46,070 nucleotides of DNA from Dehalococcoidia bacterium (lineage in GTDB: Bacteria; Chloroflexota; Dehalococcoidia; Lucifugimonadales; Lucifugimonadaceae), in contig PBVQ01000003.1 of assembly GCA_002728715.1 (NCBI GenBank), positions 59,666 through 105,735 of the forward strand, read 5' to 3'. Under the pieces are notes generated by a model that was given only the letters and a program-made list of their open reading frames with translations, did not search any database and was not told the DNA's origin. Positions 8,736 through 17,329 of the stretch are shown one piece after another; positions within the stretch are counted from its first letter, which is position 1; each line of letters opens with the position of its first letter. Both the position numbers and the translations under genes were made by a program.

Positions 8736-9812
8736 TTAGTTTAATCTCCATTTTATAGATAATTCATTTGTAATATCCTTAAACCAATCTATTACTTCTG
8801 GGTGATATGGTATACCATTTTTACGCCTTTCAATTTCTTCTTCGTATTCTGGTAGTCCAGCATAAAATACTCTAGAAGCACCCTTAATAGGTGGAGTTGA
8901 TTTAATTTCATTCATATATTCATCCATATCAGACTTAAATTTATCAATATCTGTAAATGCTTCAATGTTATATGCTATAAAGTGATGAGAAACGGAGCCT
9001 TCCCTATTAGGACCTGCTCCTGTAGAACCTAGTAATCCACACATAATTTCAACCCATATACCTAAACTAGCACCCTTATGAGAACCATTTTCTCTAGAAC
9101 CACCTGTAGGAAGCATAAAATATCCTTCAGGTACTTCTTTTTCCTCGAGAATTGGGTTTCCTGATGAATCAGTTACCCATCCTGGTGCAACAGGGACATT
9201 TAGTCTTTGGGCTAATGCTATTTTATTTCCAGCAACTGAACTCATAGAAGCATCAAAAATAAATGGAGCTTCAGTGTTTGTTGGGACAGCAATAGCTATT
9301 GGATTTAATCCAAACATAGGTTTAGAACCATCAACAGGAACTACCTGCATTCCGCCTGTTGTCATAGATAAGCCGATCATATCATGGTCTAATGCCATTG
9401 CAGCATGAAATGCTGCAGCTCCAAAGTGCTTACCATTTCGAGCTGTAATCGTACCTATACCATATTTTTTTGCTCTCTCTATAGCCATATCCATAGCCAT
9501 AGGGCCAACAACTAATCCATGACCATCATCGCAATCAAGTAATGCAGCTGCAGGCATATCTCTTATAATTTTCGGTTTAGGTGTAGGGTTAATATCTCCT
9601 TTATTAAAAGCCTCAACGTATCTTCTCAACATATTAGAAACACCATGCGATTCAATTCCTCTAACATCAGCATAAACTAAAACTTCTGATGCCTTATTCG
9701 CATCATCATGAGACATACCCATTTTCATAAAAATGTCCAAAACCGTTGCGTGCATATCTTCAGGTTTGATTTTTACAGCAATATCATTTGGAACATGAAA
9801 TCTTTCTAACAA
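8736..9812 (-). CDS. Ldh2/malate dehydrogenase-family oxidoreductase
   Basis: A 358-residue NAD(P)-dependent dehydrogenase of the Ldh_2 family (malate/L-lactate, ureidoglycolate or L-sulfolactate dehydrogenase type), distinct from Rossmann LDH. Diagnostic segments are RGIESHGVSNMLRRY near residues 53-67, NGKHFGAAAFHAAMA and the substrate-loop motif TGAGPNREG. The TTG start has a strong AGGAG six bases upstream. It lies between two aldolase genes (20 bases from the upstream one, 23 from the downstream one). The likely role is oxidation of a 2-hydroxy acid to a 2-oxo acid, or the reverse, feeding or draining the aldolase reaction. The natural substrate cannot be assigned from sequence. Confidence 0.88.
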   Translation of the reverse strand: MLERFHVPNDIAVKIKPEDMHATVLDIFMKMGMSHDDANKASEVLVYADVRGIESHGVSNMLRRYVEAFNKGDINPTPKPKIIRDMPAAALLDCDDGHGLVVGPMAMDMAIERAKKYGIGTITARNGKHFGAAAFHAAMALDHDMIGLSMTTGGMQVVPVDGSKPMFGLNPIAIAVPTNTEAPFIFDASMSSVAGNKIALAQRLNVPVAPGWVTDSSGNPILEEKEVPEGYFMLPTGGSRENGSHKGASLGIWVEIMCGLLGSTGAGPNREGSVSHHFIAYNIEAFTDIDKFKSDMDEYMNEIKSTPPIKGASRVFYAGLPEYEEEIERRKNGIPYHPEVIDWFKDITNELSIKWRLN

Positions 9813-9832
9813 ATTTATCTCCTTTTTTTATA

Positions 9833-10603
9833 CTAAAACTTAAATTTTTCTTTATATTCTTTAATTTTCTGGCTAACCATTTTAGTTCCAACTAATAATG
9901 GATCACTAATATTCATCATTTGGTAACCTTCAGGAATCCATCTTTCACAGTCATCTAAATTAGTAAAAGTCGTTGCTAGAAATTTATCACTATTCTTTAT
10001 TTTAGAAGCAACATCGATCATTATATTTTCTACCTTAGAATTATGTATATCACCTGGTATTCCTAAAGAAGCAGAAAGATCAGTTGGGCCTAATAATAAA
10101 ACTTCGTATCCTGGAATTTTCAAAATTTCATCAATATTTTCATATGCTTCTAAACTTTCCATCTGAAGTATCAATAAAGTTTCATTATTAGCATTTTTTA
10201 ATACTTCCTTAAGAGAAATTTCTAAATAGCTTGCAAAAAATGGTGATATACCTCGTTCTCCAATGGGCGGATATTTCGCATATTTTACAGCTAATGTTGC
10301 TTCTTCAGGAGTATCAACCTGAGGAACCATTACTCCAACAGCACCAATGTCATATGCTTTTTTAATATCTCCAGGATTATTATAAGGAACTCTTATTACA
10401 GGAGCACAAGCATTCTGCCTACCTTGTACACATATTGTTCCTATAGATTCTGTACCATAAGGAGCATGTTCTTGATCAATCCAAACCCAATCACACCCTG
10501 TTTGATAAATTCTTTGAGCAACAAATGGATCCCTAGTAAACATTCCTGTACCGATTACAGGATTGCCTGAAGATAATTTTTTTCTTACTTCGCTTGGATA
10601 CAT
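9833..10603 (-). CDS. HpcH/HpaI family aldolase (2-keto-3-deoxy acid aldolase type)
   Basis: A 256-residue class II aldolase matching the standard HpaI/HpcH length. Key positions are H46 in DQEHAP, R71, the Q147-M148-E149 pair that gives the glutamine and metal-binding glutamate, and D175 in LGPTDLSASLG. These fall on the numbering known for E. coli HpcH (R70, Q147, E149, D175). The protein should cleave a 2-keto-3-deoxy acid to pyruvate (or a related oxo-acid) plus an aldehyde, with a divalent metal. It is the first gene of the minus-strand operon that continues to the ribokinase at 4760. The 120-base gap upstream separates it from the acyltransferase gene. Confidence 0.9.
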   Translation of the reverse strand: MYPSEVRKKLSSGNPVIGTGMFTRDPFVAQRIYQTGCDWVWIDQEHAPYGTESIGTICVQGRQNACAPVIRVPYNNPGDIKKAYDIGAVGVMVPQVDTPEEATLAVKYAKYPPIGERGISPFFASYLEISLKEVLKNANNETLLILQMESLEAYENIDEILKIPGYEVLLLGPTDLSASLGIPGDIHNSKVENIMIDVASKIKNSDKFLATTFTNLDDCERWIPEGYQMMNISDPLLVGTKMVSQKIKEYKEKFKF

Positions 10604-10723
10604 CTCAAACCGCCTAAATTAGATAATTATTTGAAAAATGTTACATCCACATAAAGATTAATGAAATAAAAAAAGTTATTTATATTATTATTTTTATACT
10701 ATTTAGTAAAATAATAAAAAAAA

Positions 10724-11860
10724 CTATGCCTTCATTCCAAAAAAGAATCTGAAAAACCTAATTCTTTTTATAACCTCAAAAATCAAGTAGCAAATCAAGA
10801 GTGTAAAAAATATCGATAAAATTATCTGAATAGTCGCTGGCAAAGATATTTTTACTACTTTTGATACTACAAACTGCTGTACAGGAAGATGTATGATATA
10901 AACTGGATAAACTGAAATTGTAAAGTATGTAAGAAATCTTGATTTTTTATTTATAAATCTTGAAGTAAATCCTACAGAAGCTAGAATCCAATTTGATGCT
11001 TCAAATGCAGTTAATATATTAAGTATAAACCTTGGTAAGAGAATTTCTCCGTCACTAAATGTAGGAAATATTATAATCATCCTAACAATAAAAAGTATAA
11101 TTGCTATACCTAAACAAAATGTGCTTATTTTTCTAACTGATTCCCAAAACAGTTCCCCTATGCTTATAAATAGCATACCCATATAAAAACAAATTAAACC
11201 TAGAAAAAAACCATGAAGATTATCAAAAATAAAAAACCAAACATGATTTGCAAATGATTCGGTATTGATTATCCCCCCAATCAACATTAAAGGTAAGGAA
11301 AAAATTAGTAATAAACCAAACCTTTTTTTCAAGATTTTTTCAGTTATCTTTTTAAATGGTAAATTATTATTTTTTAGTAATTTAAAAATTTGAAATATAG
11401 CAAATAAAAAAATATATACTTGTATTGCCCACAAAAACCATAAATGACCTGGATTTAATAGTTCACCCGATATTATCCTTGCAAGATTTTCGGATAAAGT
11501 GAAAGTATTTTTTCTATAAAAACTTTCAAAAATAATCCCTGAAATAGGCACAATAAACCAAGACCCGAAAAGTAATGGTATAGATATTCTCAAAACCCTA
11601 TCATTAAAAAATTTACTCAGAGACCTTCTTTTTAATGAAAATGCAGCACCCATACCAGCAACTAAAAAAATTATGGGAATTCTCCAAATATTTAAAGCTT
11701 GAGATGCTAATAAAAAGTAATAAGAAGAATCATTTTCAGGTACATCTAATGATATAAAACCAATTCCAGTAATCTCAGGAGATAATACAATAATGATATG
11801 GTAAATTATCAAAAGTATTACAGCTATTGATCTAATTGCATCTACTTCATATTTTCTCAT
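10724..11860 (-). CDS. Acyltransferase family 3 membrane protein
   Basis: A 378-residue integral membrane protein with about 10 hydrophobic segments. The N-terminus MRKYEVDAIRSIAVILLIIYH is the typical opening of Acyl_transf_3 (OafA/MdoC-like) proteins, with the H in YH at the predicted active site. HLWFLWAIQ near residue 140 is the second conserved motif. FISVYPVYIIHLPVQQ-like residues near 310 match the C-terminal signature. Such enzymes move acyl groups onto cell-surface sugars or glucans. No glycosyltransferase is adjacent, so the acceptor is unknown. ATG start; transcribed away from the unknown gene at 11907. Confidence 0.85.
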   Translation of the reverse strand: MRKYEVDAIRSIAVILLIIYHIIIVLSPEITGIGFISLDVPENDSSYYFLLASQALNIWRIPIIFLVAGMGAAFSLKRRSLSKFFNDRVLRISIPLLFGSWFIVPISGIIFESFYRKNTFTLSENLARIISGELLNPGHLWFLWAIQVYIFLFAIFQIFKLLKNNNLPFKKITEKILKKRFGLLLIFSLPLMLIGGIINTESFANHVWFFIFDNLHGFFLGLICFYMGMLFISIGELFWESVRKISTFCLGIAIILFIVRMIIIFPTFSDGEILLPRFILNILTAFEASNWILASVGFTSRFINKKSRFLTYFTISVYPVYIIHLPVQQFVVSKVVKISLPATIQIILSIFFTLLICYLIFEVIKRIRFFRFFFGMKA

Positions 11861-11906
11861 AAAATAGCCCTTTATTATTTTCTACTTATTCATATATATT
11901 ATTAGT

Positions 11907-12428
11907 ATGAATTTAGAAGAACTAATAATAGCATTTTTTCGTATTTTAGCATCAACAATAGTATTTAAATTTAATTTTATTGGTGGACTATTTGTAATTT
12001 TTATAGATTTTTCAGACCTCATTATTATGAACATGATAAATCTTGGAGGAGTAAAAAATTATCAATCTTTAGATAAAATTCTTGATCTTTTCTACATGAG
12101 TTACTTCCTAATTATTTCTTTGAAATGGGAAAAAACAATCAAAAAGATCAGTTTTTCACTATTTTTCATGAGAATGATTGGATTAGTTTTTTTTGAATTA
12201 ACAGGAACGAGAATGATTCTTCTAATTTTTCCAAATGTCTTTGAATTTTGGTTTATAGGAATCACATTTTTTAAGTTTAGAAAAATCCAGATTTCAAATA
12301 GAAATATCTTTTGGATTTTGACAATATCTATAATCTTAAAAATAGTCCAAGAATTTATACTTCATTATTGGAAAATTCTTGATAAATATACATTATTAGA
12401 ATTTATTGAAAAAATAACTAATTTTTAA
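11907..12428 (+). CDS. Unknown membrane protein
   Basis: A 173-residue protein rich in Phe and Ile with about four or five hydrophobic stretches and no recognisable family. FNFIGGLFVIFIDFSDLIIMN near the N-terminus contains two aspartates inside a hydrophobic segment. The central part carries a short basic loop (KWEKTIKK), and the C-terminus ends in polar residues. It starts with ATG and has no clear ribosome binding site. Its last 11 bases overlap the end of the convergent photolyase gene. Base composition is as AT-rich as the surroundings. No function is proposed. Confidence 0.6.
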   Translation: MNLEELIIAFFRILASTIVFKFNFIGGLFVIFIDFSDLIIMNMINLGGVKNYQSLDKILDLFYMSYFLIISLKWEKTIKKISFSLFFMRMIGLVFFELTGTRMILLIFPNVFEFWFIGITFFKFRKIQISNRNIFWILTISIILKIVQEFILHYWKILDKYTLLEFIEKITNF

Positions 12429-13785
12429 TTTGATTATAACTTTTCATAGCTTCTTCTCTTGAGTTATATAAATCTATTATTGGTTCATAATAATCGACAT
12501 TTTTTTGTTCCCAAGGTGTATGTATATATTTCGTTTCAGTTTGAGATAGTTCAGGAATATATTTTCTTATGTATTCACCATTGGGATCAAATTTTTTCGA
12601 CTGAAGAACAGGATTGAAAATTCTAAAATAAGGGGCTGCATCAGCACCAGATCCAGCAACCCATTGCCAACTAGCACTATTACTCGCTAAATCAGCATCC
12701 ACTAAACATTCCCAAAACCAATCTCGACCATGATGCCAATGTATTTGTAAGTTTTTCACTAAAAATGATGCAACAATCATCCTAACTCTGTTATGTATAT
12801 ATCCTGTTTCCCATAGCTGTCTCATTCCTGCATCTATTATTGGGAAGCCTGTTTTACCTTTTTTCCAGAGACTGAATAGTTTTTCATCATATCTCCAGGG
12901 AAATTTATCAAATTTTTTTTGAAAATTCTCTTCATCTAATTTCTTAAAATGATGTAGTAAATAGTATGAGAATTCTCTCCATCCAATCTCGCTTAGAAAA
13001 TGATCACTATCTTTATCTAGGGGATACTTTTTTATTTCATGCCATATCTGATTTACTGATATTTCTCCAAAATGTATGTGAGGAGAAAGCATAGAATTAT
13101 TTTTACCAGAGGGAAAATCCCTCAATTTTTTATAGCCTATTAGTCCTTTACTAATAAAATTTAATAATTTATTTTTTGCATGAACTTCACCAATACTCCA
13201 ATATCTTAGTATTTTCCTATTCCATTTTTTGTTGTCAGATAAACCTAATAAATCGATAGGTTTTTTTTCATTACAAGAAAAAAAATTTATATTTCTACTA
13301 ATATGAATAGGTTTTCTAGGTTCATCAGATAATGACAAGCAACCTTTTCTATAAAATGGAGTAAACACTTTATATGGAAGTCCATCGCTTTTTAAAACAT
13401 CCGTAGGTTCCCATAACAATGAAGCATTAAATTTAGTAACTTCAATATTTATTTTTCTTAGTGATTTCTCAATTTTTGATTCTAGCGAGGACAATTCTGG
13501 TTCAAAAGATTTATTCCAAACTACATTTTGAATGTTGTGTTTTTTACATAAAGATAAAATAATATGGAGCGAATTACCAGAAAAAAAATTTAAGTTATTA
13601 TCTAAGCTTTTATCTAACGATAATAATGAATTATGTAACCATAATTTACTTGCGGAGCCAATTTTTGAGTTTTCGTCATGAATGTATATCGGAAAAACTA
13701 AACCCTTATTGGATGAAAAATTAAGTCCAGGATTGTCATTAATTCTAAGGTCATTTTTGAACCAAAATAATACAGTTTTACTCAT
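12418..13785 (-). CDS. phrB: Deoxyribodipyrimidine photolyase (CPD, class I)
   Basis: Light-driven repair of cyclobutane pyrimidine dimers using FAD. The 455-residue length is typical. The N-terminal antenna domain begins with LFWFKNDLRINDNPGL. The C-terminal FAD domain has IGWREFSYYLL, DAGMRQLWETGYIHNRVRM, WFWECLVDADLASNSASWQW and the PYFRIFNP motif, all diagnostic for class I photolyases. The tryptophans of the electron-transfer chain appear to be present. ATG start; divergent from the gene at 13846 with 60 bases between them. A photolyase fits a sunlit-water organism and may matter more if uvrC is defective. Confidence 0.95.
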   Translation of the reverse strand: MSKTVLFWFKNDLRINDNPGLNFSSNKGLVFPIYIHDENSKIGSASKLWLHNSLLSLDKSLDNNLNFFSGNSLHIILSLCKKHNIQNVVWNKSFEPELSSLESKIEKSLRKINIEVTKFNASLLWEPTDVLKSDGLPYKVFTPFYRKGCLSLSDEPRKPIHISRNINFFSCNEKKPIDLLGLSDNKKWNRKILRYWSIGEVHAKNKLLNFISKGLIGYKKLRDFPSGKNNSMLSPHIHFGEISVNQIWHEIKKYPLDKDSDHFLSEIGWREFSYYLLHHFKKLDEENFQKKFDKFPWRYDEKLFSLWKKGKTGFPIIDAGMRQLWETGYIHNRVRMIVASFLVKNLQIHWHHGRDWFWECLVDADLASNSASWQWVAGSGADAAPYFRIFNPVLQSKKFDPNGEYIRKYIPELSQTETKYIHTPWEQKNVDYYEPIIDLYNSREEAMKSYNQIKN

Positions 13786-13845
13786 TTAAGTACTTTCTAG
13801 TTTATGAGGGATATATTTTAATTTTATCTTAAATAGAGGAGTAAA

Positions 13846-14118
13846 ATGAAAAAAAACATCCCAAATCCATGGATTGCATTATTCTTAAACTCTTTTGTAC
13901 CAGGTTTGGGATACTTCTACTGTGGAACAAAATGGAAATGGTTTAACATAACTTTAATATTTATAGAAATTTTACGTTATCTTGAACTGATATTTTTTGG
14001 TACTTCATTCGACAACAAATCAATGTATCAATTATTCATTGGAATAATTCTAGGAACTATTTTTGGAATAGATGCCTTCAGAGATGCATACTTATTAAGG
14101 AAAAAAAATGTTACTTAA
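13846..14118 (+). CDS. Small membrane protein, TM2-like
   Basis: A 90-residue protein with three hydrophobic stretches. The N-terminal NPWIALFLNSFVPGLGYFYCG resembles the 'PGLGqxY' opening common to TM2-domain and similar small membrane proteins. AGGAG lies four bases before the ATG. Its last 11 bases overlap the start of the ADP-ribosylglycohydrolase gene in another frame, so the two are probably translationally coupled. Function unknown; the context suggests a membrane partner of the downstream hydrolase or transporter, which is inference only. Confidence 0.7.
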   Translation: MKKNIPNPWIALFLNSFVPGLGYFYCGTKWKWFNITLIFIEILRYLELIFFGTSFDNKSMYQLFIGIILGTIFGIDAFRDAYLLRKKNVT

Positions 14119-15493
14119 GGTGGAATTACTCAGAGAAAGAATTAGGGGCGTAATTACGAATAAAAGTGAACAAGGATATAATACCAAGGGCTTGATAGAA
14201 AAACTTGAATTAATCGAGGATAGTTATGATGAATTAATAAAATTTGGAATAAGTTTGTCTGACATTAGGATTAATGAAGATTGGCCATACATAGAACCAA
14301 ATAACTTAGATGATATTCGTGAAGAATCAAAAAATAATAGACCCACAAAAATAATAAAAAAAATTGATCTTAAACTATCTAACGATAAAATTAAAGCTGC
14401 ATTTTTAGGTTCAATTTCTGGATGCATACTTGGTAAACCTTTAGAAACTTCATTAACTGGAAAAGAAATAAAAGAAGCTCTTGTAAAAATTAATGAATGG
14501 CCATTAAGTTATTATGTTCCAAAAAAAATTAAAGATGCCCTGCCAAGAGTCCATGATTCTTTTCATGAAACTTGTAGAGAAAATATAGAATATGTTGCCC
14601 CAGACGACGACATTAACTACACAATTATGGGAATGCTAATAATTGAAAAATTTGGAAAACATTTTTCTCATAAAAACCTAAGTGATATGTGGTTACATCA
14701 TCTCCCTATAAATACTACTTTTGGACCAGAAAGAACTATTTTACTAAAGTCCGGACTAGATTCATTAAGTAGATTTTCTCGTTCACAATTCTCTATGAAA
14801 GGAGGAGTAGGCTTCAAAAATTCAGAAGAGATTAATTACTCTTCTGAATTAAATCTAATCAATGAAGTCTTAAACCCAGGAGATGAATTGTGTGGAGCCG
14901 CTATTAGGGCTGATGCTTATGGGTATGCATGTCCAGGAAATCCAGAACTTGCTTCAAAAATGGCATGGATAGATTCTAGTTTTACCCATAGAAGGACTGG
15001 AATTTATGCAACTATGTTCTTATCTGCAGCAATCTCCTGTGCCCAGGTACTTGAAGATAAAATGGAAATCATAGAAACTGCTCTAGAATTTGTTCCTCAA
15101 AAGAGTAGATTTTTTGAGAGGTCATTAGCATCTTATTTAGATGTAAAAAATTCAATAAATTGGGAAGATGGTTACGCTAAAATCAATAATAAACTTGGAG
15201 AATATGGTCATTGTAGAATATACCAAGAAATCGGTATGGTCATAAACACCTTTAAGCACGCTAGAGATATAGGTCACGGGATATGTATACAAGTCTCTCA
15301 AGGAGCAGATACGGATAGCTTTGGAGCTTCTGCTGGTTCTTTGCTTGGTGCTTTTTATGGCACTAAATATCTTGATGATAAATGGATAAAACCATTTAAT
15401 GATGATATTCATACCGGTTTAGCTTGGTTTTTTGAAAGATCTGTAAATTCATTATCAAAAAGAATGGGAAATTTGCCAAGGAAAATCAAATAA
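14108..15493 (+). CDS. ADP-ribosylglycohydrolase family protein
   Basis: A 461-residue member of the ARH/DraG fold, hydrolases that remove ADP-ribose or related N- or O-glycosidic groups using two Mg2+. Residues about 1-90 are a helical N-terminal extension with WPYIEP (59-64). The ARH core begins at IKAAFLGSISGCILGKPLE (95-113). The first metal site is PDDDINYT (165-172), the second GADTDS (399-404), and CGAAIRADAYG and HRRTGIYATMF lie between. The first motif is DDDINYT rather than the TDDT of ARH3 or DraG, so the substrate may be another glycoside or nucleoside. It overlaps the small membrane protein gene and is followed after one base by an MFS gene. No ADP-ribosyltransferase is nearby. 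Confidence 0.88.
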   Translation: MLLKVELLRERIRGVITNKSEQGYNTKGLIEKLELIEDSYDELIKFGISLSDIRINEDWPYIEPNNLDDIREESKNNRPTKIIKKIDLKLSNDKIKAAFLGSISGCILGKPLETSLTGKEIKEALVKINEWPLSYYVPKKIKDALPRVHDSFHETCRENIEYVAPDDDINYTIMGMLIIEKFGKHFSHKNLSDMWLHHLPINTTFGPERTILLKSGLDSLSRFSRSQFSMKGGVGFKNSEEINYSSELNLINEVLNPGDELCGAAIRADAYGYACPGNPELASKMAWIDSSFTHRRTGIYATMFLSAAISCAQVLEDKMEIIETALEFVPQKSRFFERSLASYLDVKNSINWEDGYAKINNKLGEYGHCRIYQEIGMVINTFKHARDIGHGICIQVSQGADTDSFGASAGSLLGAFYGTKYLDDKWIKPFNDDIHTGLAWFFERSVNSLSKRMGNLPRKIK

Positions 15494-15494
15494 T

Positions 15495-16709
15495 TTGATA
15501 AAAGAACTAAAAAAATTGTACAAGAATAAATTTTTCTTAAGCTTTTCAATTTCTAGTCTCTTCATGTTTTCAGCAAGGTATATGGATTTTGCAATTATTG
15601 GATGGCTTATTACTAGTCTTTCAAATGACCCTTCTTCAGTTGGATTATTAATTTTTCTAAGATTTATACCATTAACAACTTCAGGTTTAATATCTGGTTG
15701 GCTGGTTGATAAATTTCCAAGACTAAAAATTATTAAAACGATAATCGTTATAACATCGATTTATTACTTTTTGTTATCTTATTACTTACTTATAGGTAGC
15801 GAAACTATTGAAATCTTTTATATTCTTACATTTATTTCAGGAATTTTGTCATCTATAGATCTTGCATCAAGGCAATCATACTTATCAAATTTAGTTAGAA
15901 GAAAAACATTAAAATTTTCATTAGCTATAGACATAATTTTAATGAACCTGTGTATATTTTTAGGTCCAAATATTGGCATGCTATTTTACGAAATAATAGA
16001 CTTCTATCAAATATATTTTTATCTAGGCATAGTAACCTTACTTAACTTACTAATAATAAGAAAAAATCCAAATTTATCAATGCTTAAAAATAAAAAGGAG
16101 GAGTATTCAGGTTTTGCTAAAGGCGTAGGATTTGCTATAAAAAACAAGTTAATACTTTCAACTCTATTAATTTTAGCGTTTGGAAATTTTTTCGCATTTT
16201 CTTTTGAATCCATGGCCCCCTATGTCGGAAAAAACATACTAAATTCATCTCCTCAAGAATTCTCATTCTTACTTTCCATGCAAGGCTTAGGAGCTTTATC
16301 GGGTGCAATACTATTTTTCCCATTAATAGTAAAAATTAATCGGCCTGGTCTTGTTTTTGCAATCTCAAGTATTTCATTATGTATTTTCTCTTTTTTATTT
16401 TCGTTTGAAAATTCTTATTTTATGACCTGCGTAATCATATTTTTTGGAGGTTTATCAATCGCAATTTTTGGCAACATGCATACCAGAATATTAATTTCTC
16501 AAACCCCGAATCCATTACGTGGAAGAATTCAGGGATTGAGGCAATTATCGATAGGTTTTTTTCCATTAGGAAGCTTATTTTTAGGCTTGTCTGGAGATTA
16601 TTTTGGTATTTCTGACAGTATTAGATTATTTTCATTTACAGGTGTATTAATTACAATTTTCATACTAATATTATTTAGAGAATTAAGAGTAAAAATTTTC
16701 AACAAATAA
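15495..16709 (+). CDS. MFS transporter, MFS_3-like
   Basis: A 404-residue, about 12-segment major facilitator protein. Landmarks are SGWLVDKFPRLKI after TM2, DLASRQSYLSNLV after TM4 (a variant of the PARQA motif) and LRGRIQGLRQL between TM10 and TM11. The TTG start lies one base after the stop of the ADP-ribosylglycohydrolase gene, so the two should be co-translated, pointing to transport of a substrate or product of that hydrolase. It is related to the other four MFS genes of this window but divergent in its middle loops. About 100 bases separate it from umuD, where a new promoter begins. Confidence 0.88.
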   Translation: MIKELKKLYKNKFFLSFSISSLFMFSARYMDFAIIGWLITSLSNDPSSVGLLIFLRFIPLTTSGLISGWLVDKFPRLKIIKTIIVITSIYYFLLSYYLLIGSETIEIFYILTFISGILSSIDLASRQSYLSNLVRRKTLKFSLAIDIILMNLCIFLGPNIGMLFYEIIDFYQIYFYLGIVTLLNLLIIRKNPNLSMLKNKKEEYSGFAKGVGFAIKNKLILSTLLILAFGNFFAFSFESMAPYVGKNILNSSPQEFSFLLSMQGLGALSGAILFFPLIVKINRPGLVFAISSISLCIFSFLFSFENSYFMTCVIIFFGGLSIAIFGNMHTRILISQTPNPLRGRIQGLRQLSIGFFPLGSLFLGLSGDYFGISDSIRLFSFTGVLITIFILILFRELRVKIFNK

Positions 16710-16758
16710 TAAATAAACCTTAATTATCTTTTTTATACCTAAAACTCACTAATATATG

Positions 16759-16787
16759 TTGATTTTTAGAATATTGTACAGTATTCT
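16759..16787 (+). promoter_or_regulatory. Sigma-70-like promoter of umuDC
   Basis: TTGATT at 16759-16764 and TATTCT at 16782-16787 are separated by exactly 17 bases. This is the only plausible promoter between the MFS stop at 16709 and umuD at 16811. The -10 box and most of the spacer lie inside the palindrome at 16765-16790, so a repressor bound there would block RNA polymerase. The Shine-Dalgarno AGGAGG is at 16800-16805. Confidence 0.6.
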
Positions 16788-16790
16788 AAA
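16765..16790. promoter_or_regulatory. 26-bp near-perfect palindrome, candidate SOS operator
   Basis: The left half TTTAGAATATTGT and right half ACAGTATTCTAAA are reverse complements at 12 of 13 positions. The core TTGTACAG resembles GTAC-centred LexA-type sites but is neither the E. coli CTGT-N8-ACAG box nor the Bacillus GAAC-N4-GTTC box. It overlaps the predicted -10 element of umuDC. Since umuDC is a typical SOS operon, the simplest reading is a LexA-family operator of this lineage; UmuD self-regulation is another possibility. Confidence 0.6.
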
Positions 16791-16810
16791 GTCATAAATA
16801 GGAGGCTTAT

Positions 16811-17326
16811 ATGCCAAAAGGTGGAGCTAGGCTAGGAGCAGGGAGACCTAAGGGGCAAGGTAAATATAAAGAAGCTACAAAGCCTATTAGAATCCCTGAA
16901 AGTAAAATAGAAAATATATTTGATTATATAAACGGTATAAATTATAAATTACCACTATATTCAAGTTCAGTTCAAGCTGGATTTCCATCTCCAGCAGATG
17001 ACTATCTTGAAGAAAAATTAGATCTTAATAAATATCTTATAAAGCATCCTTCAGCTACATTTTTTGTGAAAGTTACCGGTGACTCAATGATAAAAGCAGG
17101 TATTCATAGCGGAGATATACTAATTGTTGACCGTAGCATAGAGCCAAAAAATAATAAAATAGTAATAGCTGCAATAGATGGTGAGTTGACTGTAAAAAGA
17201 TTATCTTATGAACCAGACGGCAACTACTTACAACCTGAGAATGATAACTACAGCCCAATAAAAATAGATGAACATAACGACTTGACTATATGGGGAGTAG
17301 TTACAAATGTTCTTCATTCAGTATAA
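16811..17326 (+). CDS. umuD: UmuD-like self-cleaving S24 protein of DNA polymerase V
   Basis: A 171-residue UmuD homologue. RecA-stimulated self-cleavage would give UmuD', the partner of UmuC in translesion synthesis. The predicted cleavage site is A56-G57 in VQAGFPSPA, the catalytic serine is S92 in TGDSMIKAG and the general base is K129 in LTVKRL. The N-terminus PKGGARLGAGRPKG (2-15) is a basic Gly/Arg segment, longer than in E. coli UmuD and able to contact DNA. A strong AGGAGG precedes the ATG, and umuC starts three bases after the stop. The promoter is overlapped by a palindrome, which suggests damage-inducible control. Confidence 0.93.
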   Translation: MPKGGARLGAGRPKGQGKYKEATKPIRIPESKIENIFDYINGINYKLPLYSSSVQAGFPSPADDYLEEKLDLNKYLIKHPSATFFVKVTGDSMIKAGIHSGDILIVDRSIEPKNNKIVIAAIDGELTVKRLSYEPDGNYLQPENDNYSPIKIDEHNDLTIWGVVTNVLHSV

Positions 17327-17329
17327 ATA

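Noticed and set aside
10685-10720. Inverted repeat of TTATTATTTT...ACT / AGTAAAATAATAA as a terminator for the acyltransferase gene
   Set aside because: The stem is almost pure A-T with a bulge and no clear U-run after it; such pairings arise often by chance in this composition.
14108-15493. ADP-ribosylglycohydrolase as an antitoxin or part of a DraT/DraG-like switch
   Set aside because: No ADP-ribosyltransferase or toxin-like gene is adjacent; the neighbours are a small membrane protein and a transporter.
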